The notes beneath the pieces are model-generated. The model had not been told where the DNA came from. It did not search any database and was given only the letters and a program-made list of their open reading frames with translations. From NCBI GenBank assembly GCA_949297715.1, contig CASFTJ010000002.1:1-64000 (forward strand): DNA of 64,000 nucleotides, in the 5' to 3' direction. A program made the position numbers and the translations under genes. The DNA is from an uncultured bacterium (lineage in GTDB: Bacteria > Cyanobacteriota > Vampirovibrionia > Gastranaerophilales > Gastranaerophilaceae). Below are positions 24,511-31,591 of this stretch, one piece after another (positions within the stretch are counted from its first letter, which is position 1; each line of letters begins with the position of its first letter).

Positions 24511-26238
24511 TTAACTTTTCAAAAGCATTATTGCAAGCGGCGAGTCTGTTCTGCCGTTAAGTGTTTTATCTACTTCTTTAAGTTTTTTGGAAATAGTTTC
24601 CATTTCGTCTGTCCAGATGAAGTTTGAAAGAACATATTCTTCGGCTTTTTTAAAGTCTGCATCTATTTGTATTCTTACAATTTCTGCAAGCATTTTCTTT
24701 GCTGTCGGAATCATTTTATCAATGTTTACGTGAATTTTACCTTCCGAATTAAGCTCTATTGCGCCGTTTTCTGCAAAATATTTCGTTTGCATAACTGTTC
24801 TTACTCTGTGGGCTTGTGAAAGTGTTGGTTTTGATTTTAGAAAATTGTCTGCCGCAAAGGTTACAAGTATCTGCAGAACTTGTTCGTGGGTGTACATTCC
24901 TTTTTCTTCAAGCAAGTCCAGAAATGCAAGCCCGCCCATATCGGCTTTGTTTTCTTCAATTATGCTTTTGTATTTGCCAAGGGCTTCTGTGCCTTTGTTC
25001 GGACCGAGAGAATGGGTGTTTTCATGACCTATCGTAAACCAGTGATCCGCTTCATCCAGATAAAATTTGTGCTGGTCTTTATCTAATGTCGCATCGAGCC
25101 TTTTTTGAAGTTTATCTTTTTCTGAAATAAATCTGATTTGTCTGTGATAAACATTTCTTCTGCCGCCGCCGATTGTAAGTGAAAGCTTGTCATCATTCGG
25201 AAGATTCTCGGCAAGCGTAATCCCCGCTCTGTATGCCCCGACATCTCCGGCTAAAACCACAATATCTGCATCTATCATTGTTTGTTTTGATTCTTCGGTT
25301 TTGGAAATGTTTTGTTCATATTCATCGTGATAAGGCATGTTCGCCGCAAGCAACGGTAAGTATTCTTTTATTTTTAATATGGCTTCTGTGCCTTTTTTGT
25401 TCACTATGCCGACTCTGCCGCCAAGAAAATCTTTTGATATCGGTTTTATATTGTGTTCCTCCAGAAGCTTTTTCAGTTCTTCATTTTCAATAACACTCTC
25501 GGTCATTTCGTCAGCGTAGTTTTCTCTTGTTATTGTAAATTCCAACGGGGTGTCTTGCAATTCTGCCCATTTTTTATCTGCATAAGCATCAAGCATCGGA
25601 TCTGCTTCTCTTAGGGCTACTGCTTGAAGTCTTAAGTATTCATTGAAGTTATCATTTGTTGAAGTGTCTGCAGCTTCTTCAAGCTTTTCAGCTGCCATTC
25701 TAAATTCTTCGCTAAAGTATTTTACATAATCTATTGCAATAAGTTCGTCATCCTTTCTTTTTACTATGGAGCGTTGGTTAAGAATTTTGCGGACTTCTTC
25801 AATTTTTCCTTCTTTTAGCATTTTTATAAGAATTTTATGAAATTCTTCTTTAGTTAAATCTTCAGGATACAAACCTTTTCCGGGGCATTCCGTTATGCCT
25901 TTTGCAAGATTTATTTTTGTTGTTTCTCTGTCTATGGCGCACATTCCTTTTTGAGCTGCAAAAAGTATATGAGTTAATTCTGCTTCTTTGTTGCCTTTTA
26001 AAATTTCATTTTCAAGAAATGCTTCAAACGCAATGTTGTGATGGTTATCCATGCGTTTGAAAACTTTTTCTATAAAATATGCCGCTTTTACAAGGTTTTT
26101 AAGTGCTTTTTTGTCGCCGTCTGCCAGCGCTGAATATTCGGGAGCATCAATATCTAACATCTTTTTTGTGTTTAGATATTCTTTATTCGTACGTTTTTTT
26201 AATTCTTCTAATGAATAGTTAAGTTCAAAAGTTTCCAT
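24511..26238 (-). CDS. M49-like (dipeptidyl-peptidase III type) zinc metallopeptidase with HExxH motif
   Basis: The 575-residue protein lacks a signal peptide, so it is cytoplasmic. H405-E-N-T-H409 followed about 20 residues later by E428-E-N-K-A-D433 reproduces the M49 pair of zinc motifs (HExxGH and EExxAE/D), but with the five-residue HExxH form instead of the six-residue one typical of the family. Upstream elements such as DIVVLAGDVGAYRAGITLAENLP and GGGRRNVYHRQIRF also fit the DPP III fold. M49 enzymes release dipeptides from peptide N-termini. GGGAGAGAG precedes the start. It is convergent with yidD. Confidence 0.75.
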   Translation of the reverse strand: METFELNYSLEELKKRTNKEYLNTKKMLDIDAPEYSALADGDKKALKNLVKAAYFIEKVFKRMDNHHNIAFEAFLENEILKGNKEAELTHILFAAQKGMCAIDRETTKINLAKGITECPGKGLYPEDLTKEEFHKILIKMLKEGKIEEVRKILNQRSIVKRKDDELIAIDYVKYFSEEFRMAAEKLEEAADTSTNDNFNEYLRLQAVALREADPMLDAYADKKWAELQDTPLEFTITRENYADEMTESVIENEELKKLLEEHNIKPISKDFLGGRVGIVNKKGTEAILKIKEYLPLLAANMPYHDEYEQNISKTEESKQTMIDADIVVLAGDVGAYRAGITLAENLPNDDKLSLTIGGGRRNVYHRQIRFISEKDKLQKRLDATLDKDQHKFYLDEADHWFTIGHENTHSLGPNKGTEALGKYKSIIEENKADMGGLAFLDLLEEKGMYTHEQVLQILVTFAADNFLKSKPTLSQAHRVRTVMQTKYFAENGAIELNSEGKIHVNIDKMIPTAKKMLAEIVRIQIDADFKKAEEYVLSNFIWTDEMETISKKLKEVDKTLNGRTDSPLAIMLLKS

Positions 26239-26299
26239 TTTCTCTCTCCCATATAATATTTTCTTTCAAATTATAGCATTTTTTATAAAAATTGTAAAA

Positions 26300-26770
26300 T
26301 TATTTATGATAAGTTTCGCCTTTGATTATTTTAAAGGCGCGGTAAATTTGTTCTATTAGAATAAGTCTTGCAAATTGGTGCAGAAAGGTCATTTTAGATA
26401 AGCTTATTTTAAAATCCGCTCTTTTTGATACTATTGGTGAAAGCCCATAAGATGAACCTATTACAAATACAACTTCCGCTATTCCTTCTTTTGTCAGATT
26501 ATCAATTTTTTGAGCAAAATCTTCTGAGGATAGCATTTTTCCTTTAATTTCAAGGGTAATTACGTAGGAAAGCGGTTTTATATGAGCTAGAATTTTTTCA
26601 GCTTCTTCGTCCAGAGCTTTTGTAATCAGGTGTTTATCTTTTATCTCTACCGGTTGAAGTTCAATAATTTCAAGGCTTGTGTAATGTGTAAGGCGTTTTT
26701 CAAATTCTTCAATTCCGTCTTTTAAAAATTTTTCTTTAAGTTTCCCAAGCGCAATAATTTTTATAATCAT
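26300..26770 (-). CDS. rlmH: 23S rRNA (pseudouridine-1915-N3) methyltransferase RlmH
   Basis: RlmH is a SPOUT-class enzyme that methylates pseudouridine 1915 in helix 69. The 156-residue protein has the N-terminal IIKIIALGKLKEKFLKDGIEEFEKRL and the C-terminal knot region VVFVIGSSYGLSPIV, then ISLSKMTFLHQFARLILIEQ and QIYRAFKIIKGETYHK, ending in the conserved YHK. The family usually reads GGAxG where this has GSSYG, a mild deviation. It starts 2 nt after the mscS stop codon, so the two are cotranscribed. Confidence 0.95.
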   Translation of the reverse strand: MIIKIIALGKLKEKFLKDGIEEFEKRLTHYTSLEIIELQPVEIKDKHLITKALDEEAEKILAHIKPLSYVITLEIKGKMLSSEDFAQKIDNLTKEGIAEVVFVIGSSYGLSPIVSKRADFKISLSKMTFLHQFARLILIEQIYRAFKIIKGETYHK

Positions 26771-26772
26771 GA

Positions 26773-27636
26773 TTATGCGCCTGTTTTTTCAATATAAACA
26801 GAGGTTGATGGGAATGCAAAGTTAAGCCCTTCTGCTCTAAACTGTTTTATCGCTTCAAGTAAAATTTCGGATTGAATTTTTTTGTATTCATTGTAAGAAC
26901 CCGTTTTGGCATAGGCAATACATCTTATATTAATGGAACTTTCGGCTAAAGTATCTGTAAAAACAACGTAGTCATTATGTATATCTTTATTTTCGTGCAG
27001 AATTCCTTCTAATATTTGAATTGCTCTTTCTAATTTGTCGTCGGGAGTGTCGTATGTAAGAGTAAACACTTCGTTAATTCTGCGTTTTTTAGCTGCTGAA
27101 ACATTGCATATATTACTGTTTGAGGCGCTGCTGTTAGGAACAATGTACAAAAAATTGTCTAGAGTTCTAATTTTGGTGGACATTAAATTTACATCTTCAA
27201 CGTATCCTTCAACTCCGTTTACGATAACGTAATCACCTATTCTGTAGGCTTTGTCGCTGAAAATAGAAAGTGTGCCGAAAATATTTGCAATAGTTGCGTT
27301 AGCTGCAAAGCCGACAGCCAAACCTGTAATTCCGAAACCTGTGATAAGTGATGTTACCGAGTATCCGAAGCTTTGTAAGAATGAGGCTACAATAAAGAAT
27401 ACTATTAAAAATTTGAAAATTCTATCCAAAATCGGTAAAAATTGGATTAATTGGTTTTTGGAATCTTTTGCTAAAGCATGTTCTTTAACTTTAGAGCTGA
27501 ATATATCAACAACTTTGAAAAGAACTATAATTAAAAGGATATTAATTACAATGCCGACAATAAAATCAAAGTGAGTTGATTTTAAAAGTTGGTTAATCTT
27601 ATCAAGGTGGTCAATTATGCTGTCTATAAGTTCCAT
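26773..27636 (-). CDS. small-conductance mechanosensitive channel, MscS family
   Basis: The protein forms a stretch-activated pore that relieves osmotic shock. The start at 27636 follows AGGAG; a longer frame to 27756 would overlap the tRNA-Gly gene and its promoter and is rejected. The 287 residues have three membrane segments, the third (about 90-115) being the Gly/Ala-rich pore helix TGFGITGLAVGFAANATIAN. This is followed by the beta domain signature GDYVIVNGVEGYVEDVNLMSTKIRT and a mixed C-terminal domain. The MscS/YkuT subtype cannot be fixed. It is cotranscribed with rlmH. Confidence 0.9.
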   Translation of the reverse strand: MELIDSIIDHLDKINQLLKSTHFDFIVGIVINILLIIVLFKVVDIFSSKVKEHALAKDSKNQLIQFLPILDRIFKFLIVFFIVASFLQSFGYSVTSLITGFGITGLAVGFAANATIANIFGTLSIFSDKAYRIGDYVIVNGVEGYVEDVNLMSTKIRTLDNFLYIVPNSSASNSNICNVSAAKKRRINEVFTLTYDTPDDKLERAIQILEGILHENKDIHNDYVVFTDTLAESSINIRCIAYAKTGSYNEYKKIQSEILLEAIKQFRAEGLNFAFPSTSVYIEKTGA

Positions 27637-27691
27637 AAATACTCCTATAAAAAGTTTTCTTAGCAAGAGGATAACACAAAAAAGAAAAATA

Positions 27692-27720
27692 TTGCAAAAA
27701 AAAAATGTTTGGGTTAGAAT
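27692..27720 (+). promoter_or_regulatory. promoter of tRNA-Gly
   Basis: TTGCAA, a 17-nt spacer, then TAGAAT, placing the transcript start near 27727, 15 nt before the mature tRNA 5' end. Confidence 0.65.
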
Positions 27721-27741
27721 CTTCATGCGAAAGCGAAAGTT

Positions 27742-27814
27742 GCGGAAGTAACTCAATGGCTAGAGTCCCTGCCTTCCAAGCAGGTTGTTGCGAGTTCGAG
27801 TCTCGTCTTCCGCT
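27742..27814 (+). tRNA. tRNA-Gly (anticodon TCC)
   Basis: It folds as a full cloverleaf: acceptor GCGGAAG with CTTCCGC and discriminator T, anticodon stem CCTGC/GCAGG around CTTCCAA giving anticodon TCC, and T arm GCGAG/CTCGT around TTCGAGT. The CCA end is not encoded. It has its own promoter and terminator. Confidence 0.96.
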
Positions 27815-27821
27815 AATAAAG

Positions 27822-27850
27822 AACACTCATCGTCAGATGGGTGTTTTTTA
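27822..27850 (+). terminator. intrinsic terminator after tRNA-Gly
   Basis: AACACTCATC pairs with GATGGGTGTT (one wobble) around GTCA, followed by TTTTT. Confidence 0.9.
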
Positions 27851-27870
27851 TTAGCCTGAAATGACTATGG

Positions 27871-27998
27871 ACGAGAAATCATTTTGAGTTCGAGCGGCCT
27901 GCGAGCAAAGTGCGGAGGCTTGAGTGTGAAAGAATTATATTCTTGAACACTCAACCGGAGACACGTTTAATGCGAGCAGGCCAAGACAGTCTCGTCTT
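27871..27998. repeat. nested inverted-repeat element splitting a copy of the tRNA-Gly 3' end
   Basis: Four nested arms are visible: ACGAGA/TCTCGT (27871-27876 with 27990-27995), GGCCTGC/GCAGGCC (27896-27902 with 27976-27982), TTGAGTGT/ACACTCAA (27920-27927 with 27947-27954) and AAGAAT/ATTCTT around TAT. The element is flanked by GAGTTCGAG (27886-27894) and TCTCGTCTT (27990-27998). Joined, these equal the 18 nt at 27792-27809 in the tRNA T arm and acceptor. It looks like a 95-nt hairpin element inserted in a duplicated tRNA fragment. There is no protein gene inside. Confidence 0.6.
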
Positions 27999-28006
27999 AT
28001 TATAAA

Positions 28007-28501
28007 TCAATATCCGTAGTAGTAATTATTTGTTCTTATAGTTCCGTTTATATTATGATTCATTTGCCCATATATAGTATGATTTACCTGTATAGGTTGT
28101 CTAAGTGCATCCGCCGCATTGTTAATTGCCTGTATTTTTTTCAATTCCTTTATATTTTCTAAGTACTGTTCGTAAGTGCCATCACAGTTTTGATCATAAC
28201 TTGGAGTATAAGAATTTGGAGTATTAGGAATGGTGTAATTTAAAAAAGTTTGATCATATATACGTTTAGCTTCACAATATTTTATTATATATTGTTCCAC
28301 ACTACCATCACAAGCAGGATCATATTCCGGAACCCGCCAATAATAAACCTTTTTCCTTTTATTGCAGCGACATTGTGTTTGAATATAATCAGGCTGGCTT
28401 GCAATACATTTTTTGTGACATGGTTTCTTTTCACAATTCACTGCATTGGCAGGAAGCGCAATTATAAGTACTAATAAAATCGACAAAAATTTAAATTTCA
28501 T
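28007..28501 (-). CDS. exported Cys-rich hypothetical protein with two YDxxCDG repeats
   Basis: The 164-residue protein begins with a clear Sec signal peptide (MKFKFLSILLVLIIALPANA). The mature part has eight Cys in its first half (CEKKPCHKKC, CRC and others) and two similar blocks, EYDPACDGSVEQYI and SYDQNCDGTYEQYL, about 50 residues apart. It ends in an Asn/Tyr-rich tail. AGGAG precedes the start, which lies inside the end of the upstream gene (11-nt overlap), so the two are cotranscribed. No family is recognised. Disulphide-stabilised surface or periplasmic location is inferred. Confidence 0.6.
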   Translation of the reverse strand: MKFKFLSILLVLIIALPANAVNCEKKPCHKKCIASQPDYIQTQCRCNKRKKVYYWRVPEYDPACDGSVEQYIIKYCEAKRIYDQTFLNYTIPNTPNSYTPSYDQNCDGTYEQYLENIKELKKIQAINNAADALRQPIQVNHTIYGQMNHNINGTIRTNNYYYGY

Positions 28502-28904
28502 TTTTTATTCTCCTTTTAATTTCTTCTTCTGAAATTGGCAAAACTTTTATTCCATTTTCAGATGATTCATTTTTAATAATGTAATTATTTGTATTACTTT
28601 GTTTCAAAGAAAAATGAAAATGCCCGCTTTTAGGTACAGCATTATCCATCATTGGTTTTATCTCCTTATAATCTGCCAATAGAAATAGTTCCTTATCAAT
28701 TAACCGCAATAATAAAAAACACCTTGAACCTGTATTTAACTCTTCATCTATCAAAACTTTTTGTTCTGGTCTTATGCCAAACCAATTAGCAGTCAATGCG
28801 GGTGAGATAATTAATACAGAATTTTTAAATAGTTTTGTTCTTCCAATTCTTTTTAGCTTTAATTCATTTTCTAAAAATTCTTCCTTCCATTCTTGATTAT
28901 TCAT
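28491..28904 (-). CDS. hypothetical cytoplasmic protein
   Basis: The 137-residue protein has no signal peptide or membrane segment. It is a mix of beta-like stretches (SVLIISPALTANWFGI, CFLLLRLIDKELFLLADY) and charged helices at both ends. GGHF-like aromatic residues (SGHFHFSLKQ) stand out, but no family is recognised. It overlaps the downstream exported Cys-rich gene by 11 nt, so the pair forms one unit. It is divergent from the XRE regulator at 29087, with 182 nt between them. Confidence 0.5.
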   Translation of the reverse strand: MNNQEWKEEFLENELKLKRIGRTKLFKNSVLIISPALTANWFGIRPEQKVLIDEELNTGSRCFLLLRLIDKELFLLADYKEIKPMMDNAVPKSGHFHFSLKQSNTNNYIIKNESSENGIKVLPISEEEIKRRIKNEI

Positions 28905-29086
28905 AGCTCTTCCGTCCTTACTCTTTAAACATTCCTAACACATTATGAAATATTATAAAAATTAATATATCTTATTAATAATTTTTACACATCATGTGAT
29001 TATAGGAATATTTACGCACAAAAATTGTCATAACTTATTATGTATTTTATTTGAATAGACAATTATTCTTTTATATGGAGGCTGTT

Positions 29087-29434
29087 ATGACAAACATTAA
29101 ACAAAAATTCGGTAAAAGAGTAAAAGAACTTAGAAAAAATAAAGGATTTACGCAAGAACAGATTGCCGAACGGATCGGAATAGAACCTCCAAATATTTCA
29201 AAATTAGAAAAAGGAACCCACTTTCCACTTCCTGAAAATATTGAAAAAATTGCAAAGGCCTTAGATGTAAAAGTTGTAGATTTATTTGATTTTGAACACT
29301 TTAGCAATAAGAATATATTATTAAAAGAGATTCATACTTATCTTGAACATGCAGACGAAAAAGAAATTGAATTCTTATACAAAATGATCTATAATTTGAG
29401 TCTATTTAAAAACAAATATAAATCTAATCCTTAA
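29087..29434 (+). CDS. XRE-family regulator
   Basis: The start at 29087 is fixed by TGGAGG 6 nt upstream; the in-frame ATG at 29051 lacks a ribosome site. The 115 residues carry an HTH_XRE domain at 5-62 (GKRVKELRKNKGFTQEQIA, IGIEPPNISKLEKGTHFPLP, IEKIAKALDVKVVDLFDFE). A short helical tail may mediate dimerisation. The end of the domain (VVDLFDFE) resembles that of the regulator at 16788 (KVLFDFE). The upstream gap contains CACATCATGTG (28988-28998) and CATAA...TTATG (29029-29042), small inverted repeats that could be operators. It has no obvious operon partner. Confidence 0.85.
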   Translation: MTNIKQKFGKRVKELRKNKGFTQEQIAERIGIEPPNISKLEKGTHFPLPENIEKIAKALDVKVVDLFDFEHFSNKNILLKEIHTYLEHADEKEIEFLYKMIYNLSLFKNKYKSNP

Positions 29435-29755
29435 GGATTAGTCCTATCTTGCTAATTTGCAAAAATAAAAGTTATTCTTTTGAGGGGTGAAAAAAGCCCC
29501 AAAACAGGGTATAGTATTATTGTAAGCTTGTTATATCCAGGCACTTTTTTCGGGGTTGCGACAAGATTTTTTCTTTTGCGGTTTGGTTTAAAATATAGCA
29601 AGCTTATTCCCTTTAAAAATCAATCTTCTCATAATATAAGTTACATCTTTAATACTATGTACAAAATTTTATAAATATCAATGGTTTTCACGTTTGATAT
29701 ACTAAGGCTTGGCAGAAATGACAGGTCTTTTTTTTGAGTGCGGAAGGGAAATTTT
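29435..29755. other. intergenic region without a convincing gene
   Basis: A 64-codon frame at 29480 has an unlike-protein composition and is not called. The region contains GGGG..GCCCC and TAAGCTTG/CAAGCTTA inverted repeats and an eight-T run near 29730. A weak TTGCTA-N18-TATTCT promoter could feed a transcript of about 260 nt. Nothing here is strong enough to call an RNA gene. Confidence 0.3.
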
Positions 29756-30685
29756 TTATATTTCCAAAATAGGAATGTCGTTTTCCAATTTGATTTCAAA
29801 TTCTGTACCTTCGGGTATTACGACTTCATTTCCCGGAAGAAACAGTGCTACAATCGGTGCAATAAATAGGTCTGCGGTTTGAAGCAAGGCGCCTGTCAGA
29901 AAGTAAAAAGGTTTTGTGACAGTGCTCACGCATTCGTCTGCTGTTGTTTTGCATGGATCTTTAAAAATGGTATGTATTGTCCCATTATTGACTGTGTCGG
30001 CAAGATTGTCTTTATAATTTGAAGGCCCTGCAACTGCTCCTAAAAGCACACCTTTTTTATTCATTTTTGTTATGTATGCTTCTGCCGGATAAGTTATGTT
30101 CTCAAGTTTAACCTGCTTAATCATAACTTTTAAAGTTCCGCTAGAACCGCATTTTCGAGGCGGTTTGTTTTTCACTATCTCGCCTGTAAATACAAGTTTT
30201 ACAGGCTCTTTGTCCGTAAAAACCCTTTCAGGATACATTGATTCAAATTGAACTTCCGCTCCGCCTGTTGTTTCGTAAGACATTGTTTGCATCGACTTTA
30301 CGTCAAAAGTTCTCCCCTTTTCAAGCATGGTAGCCGCAAGTTCTTTTCCTGCAAGACATTTGTAAGCCGATTTGAAAGCTTCGACTGTACCGTTTCTTTG
30401 AACCGTGATTGCTTCATTTGGACATCCGAATGTTTTGTCTTCATCAACAAGGTTGATTACATCAGAAGTTTTATTTGGTTGGATTGCGTCTGCGGAAGTC
30501 GCGGTTTCTTCAGATAAGTTATCAGAAACTTGTATTTTTGAATTTTCCGCCTCAGAGTAATCTGCAGGTACAGCTAAAGGAATATTTGAAATTTCATCGT
30601 TGAAATTTCTTTCTTCTGCAAAACAAGGGGTAAAAGTTTGGGATAATACTGCACTTAGCAACAAAACACTAAATATTTTTTGCAT
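29756..30685 (-). CDS. exported protein with C-terminal IPxGxEFEIKL motif (paralogue of 49653)
   Basis: The 309-residue protein has an N-terminal signal peptide (LLLSAVLSQTFTPCFA). Residues 25-90 are acidic and disordered-looking. From about 90 to the end lies a mixed domain with SSGTLKVMIKQVKLENITYP, a near-membrane hydrophobic stretch LFIAPIVALFLPGN and the final VIPEGTEFEIKLENDIPI. The protein at 49653 ends in the same motif (SIPAGSEFEIKLQEDVYL) and shares the preceding domain order. This motif recalls beta-rich IPAGT segments of VirB10/TrbI-like envelope proteins, but I cannot claim that family. Two conserved-looking Cys pairs lie in the domain. Confidence 0.6.
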   Translation of the reverse strand: MQKIFSVLLLSAVLSQTFTPCFAEERNFNDEISNIPLAVPADYSEAENSKIQVSDNLSEETATSADAIQPNKTSDVINLVDEDKTFGCPNEAITVQRNGTVEAFKSAYKCLAGKELAATMLEKGRTFDVKSMQTMSYETTGGAEVQFESMYPERVFTDKEPVKLVFTGEIVKNKPPRKCGSSGTLKVMIKQVKLENITYPAEAYITKMNKKGVLLGAVAGPSNYKDNLADTVNNGTIHTIFKDPCKTTADECVSTVTKPFYFLTGALLQTADLFIAPIVALFLPGNEVVIPEGTEFEIKLENDIPILEI

Positions 30686-31026
30686 TATTTAAATCCTTAT
30701 AAAAAGTGGGGTAAACGTTTCAAGATATCCAACCGATAGCCTGAACATATATACAATAAATCAATATTATCTTTTTAACAATCGTTCAGAAAAACGATTA
30801 CATTAAAAATGTTCAAAATAGAATTATTATTTATTAAAAATTTATTATATTAAAATTCTAAACAGGCTTAAATTGTTTTAATCATTAATAAAGAGCCGGT
30901 TAATATTAGCCGCATGGTCAGGTTAAATATATAACTTGTCCAAAATGATATAGAATGTGACTATATACAAAAACGAGATTTATGTGCTAGAATATAATTG
31001 TTGAGAAATAAAGAAGGGAAAATAAA
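30686..31026. other. divergent intergenic region with an extended -10 promoter
   Basis: It separates divergent genes. An extended -10 element TGCTAGAAT (30985-30993) precedes the gene at 31027. A hairpin AATCGTT/AACGATT (30780-30799) lacks a T-run, and a near-palindrome CGGTTAATATTAGCCG (30897-30912) could be an operator. No small gene or RNA is evident in the remainder, which is very AT-rich. Confidence 0.4.
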
Positions 31027-31551
31027 ATGGCAAAGTTAAGATATATTATACCGGCTGCAGTATTTTCGCTGGTGTTTGGAATTGCTGCGACAACCGGCAT
31101 TACGTTTGCAAACGGAGCGGGAATAAATCTTGAAAATCCGTTAATTTCGGTTGCAGCACCGGTAGCTACTAAAACATATCTGAGTGTAAATCCGCTGGAT
31201 ATGGTTAATAATCCGTCTTTTTATCTTAACAAAAATGTAAAAATCAAAGCAAGATTTGATAAATTTTCAACGCTAGGACTTGATTACAAACCTGCGATGA
31301 AAAGTTCGGAAGATTACATATCATTTTTAATTCAGCGTCCTGATGTTTTGGATCATAATGTTCCGCTATCGGAGCTTAAGATTTTTATTAAGCGGACTGA
31401 AGCTGAAAAGCATATAGATCTTGATGCGGGAGATATAGTGGAATTTTCCGGCAAGGTATTTTCAAATGCGTTAGGGGATGTTTGGATGGATGCCGAACAG
31501 TTTAATGTTTTGACGAAGAAAAATAAGGATACCGAGAAGAAAGCAAATTAG
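31027..31551 (+). CDS. exported hypothetical protein, OB-like
   Basis: The 174-residue protein begins with a signal peptide or N-terminal anchor (YIIPAAVFSLVFGIAATTG, then TFANG). Residues 55-165 read as one small beta-rich domain: NPSFYLNKNVKIKARFDKFS, SFLIQRPDVLDHNVPLSELK and GDIVEFSGKVFSNALGDVWM. The pattern NPxxYxNKxVxxxGxF...G.V resembles OB-fold or tRNA-anticodon-like exported domains, but no family is claimed. It is followed after 40 nt by the GH57 gene on the same strand, probably one transcript. Confidence 0.6.
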   Translation: MAKLRYIIPAAVFSLVFGIAATTGITFANGAGINLENPLISVAAPVATKTYLSVNPLDMVNNPSFYLNKNVKIKARFDKFSTLGLDYKPAMKSSEDYISFLIQRPDVLDHNVPLSELKIFIKRTEAEKHIDLDAGDIVEFSGKVFSNALGDVWMDAEQFNVLTKKNKDTEKKAN

Positions 31552-31591
31552 GCTTTTAATTTAATAGAAACTTTATTTGAGGAGTTATGGA

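Noticed and set aside
27637-27756. Forty-codon N-terminal extension of the MscS gene
   Set aside because: It would overlap the tRNA-Gly gene and its promoter; an ATG with AGGAG lies at 27636.
29480-29674. 64-codon frame in the gap before the exported-protein gene
   Set aside because: It has no family resemblance and an unusual composition, and it is interrupted by inverted repeats; chance frame is likelier.
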